Source of the DNA: Actinomycetes bacterium
GTDB taxonomy: Bacteria > Actinomycetota > Actinomycetes > Actinomycetales > Demequinaceae
NCBI GenBank assembly: GCA_023411615.1
Contig: JAEYOR010000006.1
Location: forward strand, 1 to 13,111
Reading direction: 5' to 3'
Length of the DNA: 13,111 nt
Shown: piece by piece, positions 1 to 5,164 of the stretch
Position numbering within the stretch: position 1 is the stretch's first letter
Layout: the number at the start of each line of letters is the position of its first letter
Translations under genes and position numbers: made by a program
The notes under the pieces: generated by a model
Told to the model about the DNA's origin: nothing
Seen by the model: the letters and a program-made list of their open reading frames with translations, nothing else
Databases searched by the model: none

Positions 1-218
1 TCACCGACCTCATCCACCAAATCTCCGACGCCCAAACATCCATCGCCGGCGCCGTTGAAGAACAATCCGCCACCACCAACGAAATCTCCCGCTCCGTCGG
101 CGACGTCGCCGCCACCGCCGAAGCAACAACGCAGGACATTTCGGGGGTTGTCGACAAGTTGGACTCGATCCAATCTGAGGCCCGCACTCTCAGCCAACTC
201 CGCGACCGCGCGGTGTAG
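1..218 (+). CDS. methyl-accepting chemotaxis protein, C-terminal fragment
   Basis: This is the 3' end of a gene entering from the left; reading from base 3 gives 71 residues to a TAG stop at 216-218. It contains the segment AVEEQSATTNEISRSV, typical of the end of the MCP cytoplasmic signalling coiled coil, where it follows the CheA/CheW-contacting hairpin tip. The heptad pattern of A, I, V and T residues continues for about 35 more residues. In the family this part relays ligand binding to CheA and contains adaptation-site glutamates and glutamines. The sensor domain lies outside the window, so the stimulus is unknown. The C-terminus (LSQLRDRAV) has no CheR/CheB-tethering pentapeptide. Its presence implies a chemotactic and probably motile organism. 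Family assignment is firm; nothing more specific can be said. Confidence 0.85.
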   Translation, partial: TDLIHQISDAQTSIAGAVEEQSATTNEISRSVGDVAATAEATTQDISGVVDKLDSIQSEARTLSQLRDRAV

Positions 219-222
219 AACG

Positions 223-254
223 CGAAAGCCGCCACGGCGTCGGCATCGCTTTCG
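223..254 (+). terminator. weak hairpin after the chemotaxis gene
   Basis: CGAAAGC (223-229) and GCTTTCG (248-254) are perfect 7-bp inverted arms separated by 18 nt, starting 4 nt after the MCP stop. There is no T-tract after the stem, and the right arm overlaps the candidate -35 of the next gene. It could be a weak terminator or chance pairing in GC-rich DNA. Confidence 0.25.
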
Positions 255-280
255 GCACCGCTTGCGCCTGCCCTTAGGGT
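252..280 (+). promoter_or_regulatory. candidate promoter giving a leaderless DUF952 mRNA
   Basis: A -10 hexamer TAGGGT (275-280) lies exactly 6 nt before the ATG at 287, so the normal transcription start would be the A of the ATG. A candidate -35, TCGGCA (252-257, 4 of 6 matches to TTGACA), sits 17 nt upstream. No Shine-Dalgarno sequence precedes the ATG, which agrees with a leaderless transcript. Confidence 0.5.
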
Positions 281-286
281 GAGCGC

Positions 287-637
287 ATGGATATGCGTCA
301 TCTCGCTCTTGCCGCTGACTGGGAAGCGGCAGTGGCCGCAGGCTCGTACACGACGTCAACGCGCGGCGTCTCCCTTGAGGATGAAGGTTTCATCCACTGC
401 TCTTTCCCCGAGCATGTGGCCGACGTTGCTGCGCGCTTCTATGCGGACGTCGCCGAACCTCTCGTCGTCTTGGTCATTGACGGCGAGGAAGTGGAAGCCG
501 GCGGCGTCGCTGTGCTCGTCGATGAGGTGGACGGAGTGGGCTATCCCCACATTTACGGACCGTTGTATCCCGAGTGTGTGACTGCGGTGTTGCCGGCGCG
601 AATGGAAGCGGGCCAGCTCGTCATCGACGAGCCGTGA
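287..637 (+). CDS. DUF952 family protein
   Basis: A 116-residue protein, about normal length for DUF952. The family hallmarks are present: an N-terminal HLALAADWEAA segment corresponding to the usual 'IYHI...W..A', then GFIHCS (34-39), and YPHIYGPL (86-93). These conserved H, S and Y residues line a pocket in the family fold, but the biochemical role is unknown. It has no signal peptide or membrane segment, so it is cytoplasmic. The start at 287 fits both the family N-terminus and a -10 box placed for leaderless transcription. The gene is followed after 10 nt by the stop of a convergent methyltransferase-like gene with no recognisable terminator between them. Recognition as DUF952 is confident; function is unassigned. 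Confidence 0.85.
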   Translation: MDMRHLALAADWEAAVAAGSYTTSTRGVSLEDEGFIHCSFPEHVADVAARFYADVAEPLVVLVIDGEEVEAGGVAVLVDEVDGVGYPHIYGPLYPECVTAVLPARMEAGQLVIDEP

Positions 638-647
638 CTGACGAGGG

Positions 648-1373
648 CTAGGCGCGCACCGCGCGGAATGCGTGGGTGACAAAAGGCACCGTCACCGTGC
701 CGCCGTCCGCCAACTGTGGGGTTGTCGCGAAAAGCTCACTGAGCCCGGCGTCGACTCGCGCCTTGTACCCCTCGTCACCGGCGATGTAATAGCTTCGAGA
801 GTGGACCATGTTGCGCACCCCATCAGCGCTGAGCTCCGCGCTCCAACTGAAGGTCATCGTCTCAAGCGCCATGAGCGGCGGCATCACGGTGGGTCCGCCG
901 CGCGCGAGGATGCTTGCCGCGTCGGGGCCTTTCACCACTCGGCTGAGCCGGGCCACCCAGTGCGTACGCTCATCCGGGGCGTTCCACAGCAACGCAAGGC
1001 GGCCACCTTTGCGAAGCACCCGGCTGGACTCTCGAGATGCCGACGCGTGAACCCAGCGCCACGCTTGCCCGCAAATGACAGCGTCGGCGCTGTCATCGGG
1101 AAGTGGAATCGACTCGATAGAGCCGATACGGCGAGGCACGCCTGGGGCGGTGGTGGCGAGTGCGGCAAGCAGGCGTTCGTCAGAGTCGACGGCAATGACC
1201 CGGTGCCCTTGGCGCATGAGTTCCACGGTGAGAGTGCCGGAACTGGCGCCCACATGGATGACGTCGAGTCCCTTGCCGCCGAGAGCCCAGGCCACGGCGC
1301 TCGCAGGGTACGCCGAACGCCCGGCGGCGAATCCTCCGGCCGCATTGCCGAATGAGGTCCCGAGAGCAACCAC
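648..1373 (-). CDS. class I SAM-dependent methyltransferase-like protein
   Basis: A 241-residue protein with the Methyltransf_11/25 layout: N-terminal FG...A..F...R.AYP, SAM-binding motif I near residues 38-49, an acidic end of strand 2 (AVDSD, D63), the post-motif segment IPLPDDSADAVICGQAWRWV, and RVLRKGGRLALLWN. It probably methylates a small molecule, but the substrate cannot be predicted. Motif I is degenerate: the usual D-L-G-A-G-T-G is H-V-G-A-S-S-G (40-46), losing the acidic residue and one glycine. It starts with GTG at 1373, preceded by AGGAG 12 nt upstream. It lies 25 nt downstream of the EamA exporter gene on the same strand and is probably co-transcribed with it. It may be a weak or altered SAM binder. 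Confidence 0.8.
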   Translation of the reverse strand: MVALGTSFGNAAGGFAAGRSAYPASAVAWALGGKGLDVIHVGASSGTLTVELMRQGHRVIAVDSDERLLAALATTAPGVPRRIGSIESIPLPDDSADAVICGQAWRWVHASASRESSRVLRKGGRLALLWNAPDERTHWVARLSRVVKGPDAASILARGGPTVMPPLMALETMTFSWSAELSADGVRNMVHSRSYYIAGDEGYKARVDAGLSELFATTPQLADGGTVTVPFVTHAFRAVRA

Positions 1374-1398
1374 GGTGGCAGGTTACTCCTGTTCTTGA

Positions 1399-2388
1399 CT
1401 AGGCCAGGACGGGCTCCACCGGTTGGGCGGGCGCGATGATGGCATCTTCCTTGGGCTCCCCCAATTTCACGGCGATGACGCCCGCGAGCACCAGTGCGGC
1501 ACCCGCATACTGCATCGCATGCGGCGCCTGACCCAGGAGCATCCAGGCGAAGATTGCCGCGGCGAGCACCTCGGTGAGAGCGACAAATGAACCAAGCCGG
1601 GCACCGAGGCGACGGGTGGCGGCGATCCCCGCCGTGTACGCAATCGCTGCGGTGATCACCCCGAGGCCGAGCGCCGCTACCCACCACGGAAGTTGGGAGC
1701 CCGCGAGAGTCACATCACCTGCGGTGAAGTGCATCGGCAAAATCCCAACGACGCCCGCGACGCCGAGGACGACGACGGCGACAACAAGACCTGTCGCGGC
1801 GAGGGTGAGCGGGGGCAAACCGATGGACTCGTCAGCACCAACAATGAAGTACACCGAGGCGCCCACCATCGCGGCAAGTGCCCACCCCACACCAACCATG
1901 GAGACACGCCCGCCTCCCAAGACATCGAGGAGAAGGAGGAGACCCGCCGCGGCGATCGCGGCACCACCGACAGTGAGCCGGGTGGGCCGGTGACCGTGGC
2001 GGAACCACATCCAGATGACGACCGCGACGGGCGCGGTGTACTCGATGAGCAGGGCGATGGAGACGTCCAGGTGACCAACCGCCATGAAGTAGCACAGTTG
2101 CGCACCGGCCACCGCAAAGAGGCCGTAGACGAGAACAACGGGCAGGGCGGCGCGGAGTACACGCCACTGACCGCGCAGGGCCAGGAAGCCGGGAATCGCG
2201 AGCGCGAGAGAGCCGATGGTGACGCGCACAAGCGTCGCGGCGCCAGCTGACCAGCCGATGTCGAGAAGGGAACGGGCAAGGGATCCCGAGAGTCCGAATG
2301 ACAGCGCGGCGAGCAACGCAAAGCCAAGACCGGAGGCCGTGCGGGAAGGCGTGTACACGCGGGGCGCGTCATGCGCCAAAGTGCTCAT
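1399..2388 (-). CDS. EamA/DMT-family transporter (putative metabolite exporter)
   Basis: A 329-residue polytopic membrane protein with about ten hydrophobic segments arranged as two EamA repeats. The first starts at GLGFALLAALSFGLSGSLARSLL and the second around VGVGWALAAMVGASVYFIVG. DMT-superfamily members of this kind (RhtA/RarD/YdcZ-like) usually export amino acids or related metabolites; the substrate here is unknown. I chose the ATG at 2388 rather than the upstream in-frame ATG at 2442, because the longer N-terminus is polar and would overlap the divergent gene and its promoter. A -10-like TATCGT ends 8 nt before this ATG. The methyltransferase-like gene follows in the same direction; a CGNR zinc-finger gene is divergent. 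Confidence 0.85.
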   Translation of the reverse strand: MSTLAHDAPRVYTPSRTASGLGFALLAALSFGLSGSLARSLLDIGWSAGAATLVRVTIGSLALAIPGFLALRGQWRVLRAALPVVLVYGLFAVAGAQLCYFMAVGHLDVSIALLIEYTAPVAVVIWMWFRHGHRPTRLTVGGAAIAAAGLLLLLDVLGGGRVSMVGVGWALAAMVGASVYFIVGADESIGLPPLTLAATGLVVAVVVLGVAGVVGILPMHFTAGDVTLAGSQLPWWVAALGLGVITAAIAYTAGIAATRRLGARLGSFVALTEVLAAAIFAWMLLGQAPHAMQYAGAALVLAGVIAVKLGEPKEDAIIAPAQPVEPVLA

Positions 2389-2393
2389 GGCAC

Positions 2394-2421
2394 ATGACGA
2401 TAGCGCCTCACCTGCTAAGGT
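2394..2421 (+). promoter_or_regulatory. candidate promoter of the CGNR gene, leaderless
   Basis: TAAGGT (2416-2421) ends exactly 6 nt before the ATG at 2428. ATGACG (2394-2399; 4 of 6 matches to TTGACA) lies 16 nt upstream. It is superimposed on the divergent exporter promoter, so the two polymerases cannot bind at once. No Shine-Dalgarno sequence precedes the ATG. Confidence 0.5.
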
Positions 2422-2426
2422 GTCAA
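2397..2426 (-). promoter_or_regulatory. candidate promoter of the EamA exporter gene
   Basis: Reading the minus strand: a perfect -35 TTGACA (2426-2421), an 18-nt spacer, then -10 TATCGT (2402-2397). Transcription would begin about 2 nt before the ATG at 2388, giving an almost leaderless mRNA. A GGTGAGG further upstream is about 18 nt from the ATG, too far to be its ribosome binding site. Confidence 0.55.
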
Positions 2427-2427
2427 A

Positions 2428-2997
2428 ATGCGTTTTGGTCATGATCTCGCGGTGGCGCTCGAGTCCGGTGTGTGGCTTGCAAACTCGGCTCTCGAGCCCG
2501 ATGTGCTCGTCACCCTGGATGATGTCGACGAGTTCTTTGACCGCTTCGAATACACAGGCGCTCGACCCACCGAGCGCGACGTTGAGGCCGTCCGTGCCAT
2601 CCGATCAACATTGCGCGAGGTCTTTCTCGCGGGACGAGATCGCGCCGTGCCGCTCGTCAACGAGATTCTCGAGAAGGCGCACGCCGTTCCTCGATTGGTG
2701 CGCCACGGCGATACCGACTGGCACATCCACGCGACAGATGACAACGGCCCCTTCGCGACCCGCATTCTCGTTGAGACGGCAATCGGCATCATCGACATGG
2801 TGCGAGCCGATGAAATGAGCCGGTTCGGAGTGTGCGCGATGGATGACTGCGAGGGAGTGGTGCTCGACCTCAGCCGCAACCGCTCGCGCATCTACTGCTC
2901 GGTCGCGTGCACTAACCGCGCCGCGGCAGCCGCATATCGCGCGCGTCAAGCCGAGGCGGGCGATTCGGGCGTCACCGAGGAGTCCGCGGCCACCTAA
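2428..2997 (+). CDS. CGNR zinc-finger / ABATE-domain protein, putative transcription regulator
   Basis: A 189-residue protein. The N-terminal two thirds (about 10-125) match the helical ABATE-type domain, which is predicted to bind a ligand. The C-terminal part (131-172) is a CGNR-type zinc finger: RFGVCAMDDCEGVVLDLSRN..RIYC...C.NR...AAYRARQ, with cysteines 136, 141, 157 and 161 spaced C-x4-C-x15-C-x3-C. The signature tetrapeptide is C-T-N-R here, not C-G-N-R. The family is widely annotated as a stress-linked DNA-binding regulator, but experimental data are sparse. It is divergent from an EamA exporter across 39 bp, the arrangement of a local regulator and its target, so control of the exporter is a reasonable inference. 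It ends 6 nt before the stop of the convergent RidA-family gene. Confidence 0.85.
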   Translation: MRFGHDLAVALESGVWLANSALEPDVLVTLDDVDEFFDRFEYTGARPTERDVEAVRAIRSTLREVFLAGRDRAVPLVNEILEKAHAVPRLVRHGDTDWHIHATDDNGPFATRILVETAIGIIDMVRADEMSRFGVCAMDDCEGVVLDLSRNRSRIYCSVACTNRAAAAAYRARQAEAGDSGVTEESAAT

Positions 2998-3003
2998 TAC
3001 CGA

Positions 3004-3393
3004 TTACTCGGGCTGGTACGCCGTCACCTCAATCTCGATCTTCATCGCCTCGTCGAGCAGCTGAACGATTTCCATCGTGGCAGCCGGACGAATGTCGCGG
3101 AACCATTTGCCAAAGACCGGATAGCACTTCTCCGCGTCTTCGCGGCGCGTCAGCAGGTAACGCACGCGGACCACATCGTCGAGCGACAAGCCCACTTCGC
3201 TCAGAGCTGCCGCGATATTGGCAAGCGCTTGATCGGCTTGCTCAACGACGTCGTCGGAGATCGTCATCGTCTCGTAGTTGTAGCCGGTGGTTCCGCTCAC
3301 CCATGCCCACGGGCCTTCGACGACGGCGCGTGAGTACCCGATGATCTGCTCGAAAGGCGAGCCGGAGCTGATGAGACGACGATCTGCACCCAT
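3004..3393 (-). CDS. RidA (YjgF/YER057c/UK114) family protein
   Basis: A 129-residue protein of normal family length, with the Rid core: GPWAWVSGTTGYN (27-39), SDDVVEQADQALANIAAALSEVGLSLDDVVRVRYLLT (46-82), and the terminal KIEIEVTAYQ. Canonical RidA hydrolyses reactive enamine/imine intermediates made by PLP enzymes, and its arginine in the PARS-type motif binds the substrate carboxylate. Here the corresponding stretch is R-P-A-A-T (102-106), which by my alignment has alanine where that arginine sits. It therefore resembles the divergent Rid subgroups and may not be an imine deaminase. The ATG at 3393 follows AGGGAG with 6-nt spacing. It is divergent from the SDR gene across a 204-bp regulatory region. 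Confidence 0.88.
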   Translation of the reverse strand: MGADRRLISSGSPFEQIIGYSRAVVEGPWAWVSGTTGYNYETMTISDDVVEQADQALANIAAALSEVGLSLDDVVRVRYLLTRREDAEKCYPVFGKWFRDIRPAATMEIVQLLDEAMKIEIEVTAYQPE

Positions 3394-3441
3394 GACGATC
3401 TCCCTGCGTGAACAACGACGGCAAGATGCCGTGGGATGCCT

Positions 3442-3471
3442 AGGGTAACCCCAAGCCGCGCCCCAGGCGAA
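3442..3471 (-). promoter_or_regulatory. weak candidate promoter for the RidA-family gene
   Basis: On the minus strand, TTCGCC (3471-3466) and TACCCT (3447-3442) are separated by 18 nt. The -10 has the TANNNT form; the -35 matches only 3 of 6. A start near 3435 would leave a leader of about 40 nt containing AGGGAG. The -35 lies inside the inverted repeat at 3463-3483. Confidence 0.3.
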
Positions 3472-3483
3472 AAAAGCGCCTGG
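3463..3483 (+). repeat. perfect 7-bp inverted repeat, possible operator
   Basis: CCAGGCG (3463-3469) and CGCCTGG (3477-3483) flank a 7-nt A-rich centre. No T-run follows on either strand and no gene end is near, so an operator is more likely than a terminator. It overlaps the candidate -35 of the RidA-family gene. Confidence 0.4.
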
Positions 3484-3494
3484 TATTCACCGTC

Positions 3495-3516
3495 AATTGT
3501 GACTCGCCTCACAATT
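3495..3516 (+). promoter_or_regulatory. CRP/GlxR-type palindromic operator
   Basis: AATTGTGA (3495-3502) and TCACAATT (3509-3516) are perfect 8-bp inverted arms around a 6-nt centre (CTCGCC). The core TGTGA-N6-TCACA is the consensus of cAMP-receptor proteins, including actinobacterial GlxR/Crp. The centre (3505.5) lies about 58 nt upstream of the predicted SDR transcription start, near the position of a class I CRP activator site. It could instead repress the RidA-family gene or bind another family with a similar half-site. Confidence 0.6.
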
Positions 3517-3527
3517 TCGCGCCATCA

Positions 3528-3557
3528 TTGGCTTTTTCTTGAATTCCGGCTTACCGT
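3528..3557 (+). promoter_or_regulatory. candidate promoter of the SDR gene
   Basis: TTGGCT (3528-3533), an 18-nt spacer and TACCGT (3552-3557) predict a start near 3564. The leader would be about 34 nt and carries a strong AGGAGG (3584-3589) 8 nt before the ATG, unlike the leaderless genes nearby. Confidence 0.45.
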
Positions 3558-3597
3558 GAAAAGAACCCCTCATACAACTGAATAGGAGGCTTTTGCC

Positions 3598-4344
3598 ATG
3601 AAACTCAAGGACCGTGTCATCGCGGTCACTGGCGCTTCGTCAGGGATCGGCCGCGGCATCGCCGTCGTTGCAGCGCGCGAGGGCGCCAAGGTCGTCGTCG
3701 CTGACCTCGACGAGACCGGCGGAGCCGAAACGGTCGCGGCCATCACCGATGCCGGCGGGCGCGCTGCCTTTGTGAAGATCGACGTCTCACAAGAAGACGA
3801 CGCCCAAAGGCTCGTCGATTTCGCCGTCACCACTTTTGGTGGGCTTCACGGCGCTGCCAACAACGCGGGCGTTGCGCTCGACCAGGTGTCGTTCATCGAC
3901 ACGTCTACCGAACTGTGGCGCAAGACCATGTCGATCAACACTGACGGCATGTTCTTTCATTTGCGCGCGCAACTCGCCTATTTCAAGGATCACGGCGGCG
4001 GTGCCATTGTCAACACTGCGTCGATGGCATCCATCAAGCCCGTCAAGAACGTGACCGCTTACGCGGCGTCCAAGTGGGCGGTTGTTGGCCTCACCAAGCA
4101 GGCCGCGATCGAGGGCATCGATTACGGCGTGCGCGTCAATGCCATTGCGCCGGGTGTCATTCGCACCGCGATCTTCGACAGCACCCCCGAGGATCAGATG
4201 AAGGCCTTTGAGGAGCTCCAACCCGGTGGCCGTCTGGGCACACCGGAAGAGATGGGAGAGCTTGTGGTCTTCCTCCTGTCCGATGAAGCGTCCTACGTCA
4301 ATGCCGCCGTCCTCACGGGCGACATGGGAGCGTCGGCCTTCTAG
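3598..4344 (+). CDS. SDR-family NAD(P)-dependent oxidoreductase
   Basis: A 248-residue classical short-chain dehydrogenase/reductase with a Rossmann fold. Visible motifs: TGASSGIG (11-18) for the cofactor pyrophosphate, NNAG (88-91), and the catalytic tetrad N114, S142, Y155 and K159 (YAASK). Asp36, just after strand 2 (VVVADLD), favours NAD(H) over NADP(H). It oxidises an alcohol or reduces a ketone; the substrate cannot be predicted. The C-terminus carries TGDMGAS where many relatives have VDGG. The ATG at 3598 follows AGGAGG with 8-nt spacing. It is monocistronic: a hairpin follows the stop and a CRP-like site precedes the promoter, suggesting control by a cAMP-receptor-type regulator and hence by carbon status. 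Confidence 0.92.
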   Translation: MKLKDRVIAVTGASSGIGRGIAVVAAREGAKVVVADLDETGGAETVAAITDAGGRAAFVKIDVSQEDDAQRLVDFAVTTFGGLHGAANNAGVALDQVSFIDTSTELWRKTMSINTDGMFFHLRAQLAYFKDHGGGAIVNTASMASIKPVKNVTAYAASKWAVVGLTKQAAIEGIDYGVRVNAIAPGVIRTAIFDSTPEDQMKAFEELQPGGRLGTPEEMGELVVFLLSDEASYVNAAVLTGDMGASAF

Positions 4345-4353
4345 TGCGACCGT

Positions 4354-4391
4354 CGCGCGTCGGCGGAATTTGCTCGTGACGCCGACGCGCG
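4354..4391 (+). terminator. hairpin terminator after the SDR gene
   Basis: Perfect 12-bp inverted arms CGCGCGTCGGCG (4354-4365) and CGCCGACGCGCG (4380-4391) enclose a 14-nt loop, starting 10 nt after the SDR stop. The following GCTTTCGTT is only partly T-rich, as is common for terminators in GC-rich actinobacteria. Confidence 0.65.
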
Positions 4392-4405
4392 GCTTTCGTT
4401 ACCGT
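4376..4405 (+). promoter_or_regulatory. candidate promoter of the DUF1801 gene
   Basis: GTGACG (4376-4381; 4 of 6 matches to TTGACA), an 18-nt spacer and TACCGT (4400-4405) predict a start near 4412. The -10 is identical to that proposed for the SDR gene. The -35 lies inside the loop and right arm of the upstream terminator. Confidence 0.4.
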
Positions 4406-4436
4406 GGGAGTGCACCGTCGATCATTGGAGTCCCCC

Positions 4437-4871
4437 ATGGCTGACAAGAAAAAGGACAGTACGTTCTCTGCCGAGGAGAAGGCGGCAATGAAAGAAGCCG
4501 CTGCCGAGAAGCGTCGGGCAAAGCGGGCCGACGCGGCGGCGGCCGACGCTGAGGCGTGCGCCGAGAAGATCGCTGAGATGGAGCCTGGAGACCGGGCGCT
4601 CGCGGAAAAAATCCACGAGATTGTCACCTCGGTGGCCCCCGGGCTTGCGCCGCGCACCTTCTATGGCATGCCTGCCTACGGCAAGGACGGCAAGGTGGTC
4701 GTGTTCTTCCAAAGCGCCGCGAAGTTCAAGGAGCGTTACTCAACGCTCGGCTTCCAACCCACCGCGAACCTCGATGACGGCAACATGTGGCCCACGTCCT
4801 TCGCCCTTGTGAAGATCGGCAAAGCGGAAGAGAAGGCGATCCGCGAGCTCGTCAAGCGGGCCGACAGCTAG
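4437..4871 (+). CDS. DUF1801-domain protein (YdhG/iron-chaperone-like)
   Basis: A 144-residue cytoplasmic protein. Residues 1-60 form a highly charged, Ala/Lys/Glu-rich probable helix (SAEEKAAMKEAAAEKRRAKR...). Residues about 62-140 are a DUF1801 domain of the type with 'APGLAPRTFYGMPAYGKDGKVVVFFQSAAKFKERYSTLGF...LDDGNMWPTSFAL'. The Bacillus subtilis DUF1801 protein YdhG/Fra is a frataxin-like iron donor for Fe-S cluster assembly; whether this actinobacterial subgroup binds iron is not established. I chose the ATG at 4437 because GGAG lies 6 nt upstream; the in-frame ATG at 4404 has no such site and adds non-conserved residues. Its TAG stop shares the four bases CTAG (4868-4871) with the stop of the convergent ABM gene. 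Confidence 0.82.
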   Translation: MADKKKDSTFSAEEKAAMKEAAAEKRRAKRADAAAADAEACAEKIAEMEPGDRALAEKIHEIVTSVAPGLAPRTFYGMPAYGKDGKVVVFFQSAAKFKERYSTLGFQPTANLDDGNMWPTSFALVKIGKAEEKAIRELVKRADS

Positions 4872-5164
4872 CCGTGCAGCCCGGGCTCCGTGTTGGTCTC
4901 CGTCATCACGTAGTCACGCTCAATGCCCGCCGTCACCTGGCCCCACTCGCTGTCTCGCACTCGCCGTTGGTGCGCCTCGAACTCGACACGCGATGAAAAA
5001 ACCTCGTGCACCTGCCACACAAGTGGGTCGGACGTGGGTGTGACCTCAAAGCGCACACAACCAGTCTCGGCGCGCGTCAGTTCGACGTGGCGTGGCAGGT
5101 GAATGCGGACGATCTCCGCCTGCGCCTGAGTGGCACAGAAGAGGTGACCAGTCAGTTCAATCAT
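4868..5164 (-). CDS. antibiotic-biosynthesis monooxygenase (ABM) family protein
   Basis: A 98-residue protein of typical ABM-domain size. It has an N-terminal beta strand (MIELTGHLFC), a helix containing EIVRIHLPRHVELTRAETGCVRFEV, the strand VWQVHEVFSSRVEFEAHQRR, and the end DSEWGQVTAGIERDY. These are features of the dimeric ferredoxin-like fold of quinol-type monooxygenases such as YgiN. The cofactor-free oxygenase activity known for some relatives cannot be assumed. The ATG at 5164 overlaps the 3' end of the upstream transporter gene by 8 nt (ATGATTGA), with AGGTG 9 nt before it, so translation is probably coupled. In-frame GTG codons just upstream are possible alternative starts. It may act on, or protect against, a compound handled by the transporter. 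Confidence 0.8.
   Translation of the reverse strand: MIELTGHLFCATQAQAEIVRIHLPRHVELTRAETGCVRFEVTPTSDPLVWQVHEVFSSRVEFEAHQRRVRDSEWGQVTAGIERDYVMTETNTEPGLHG

Noticed and set aside
672..1355. Long plus-strand ORF opposite the methyltransferase-like gene
   Set aside because: The protein is a low-complexity Arg/Gly-rich shadow with no recognisable domain, while the minus strand encodes a recognisable methyltransferase fold.
2389..2442. N-terminal extension of the EamA exporter to an ATG at 2442
   Set aside because: It would overlap the CGNR start and both promoters, and adds polar residues before the first membrane helix.
3443..3451. Small palindrome GGGTAACCC
   Set aside because: The arms are only 4 bp around one base; such motifs are expected by chance here.
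3495..3516. lac-type operator
   Set aside because: The half-site AATTGTGA matches an ideal lac operator, but the arms are separated by 6 nt rather than 4, which fits CRP-type spacing better.
4404..4436. Upstream start for the DUF1801 protein
   Set aside because: It has no ribosome binding site and would begin before the predicted transcription start at about 4412; GGAG precedes the ATG at 4437.
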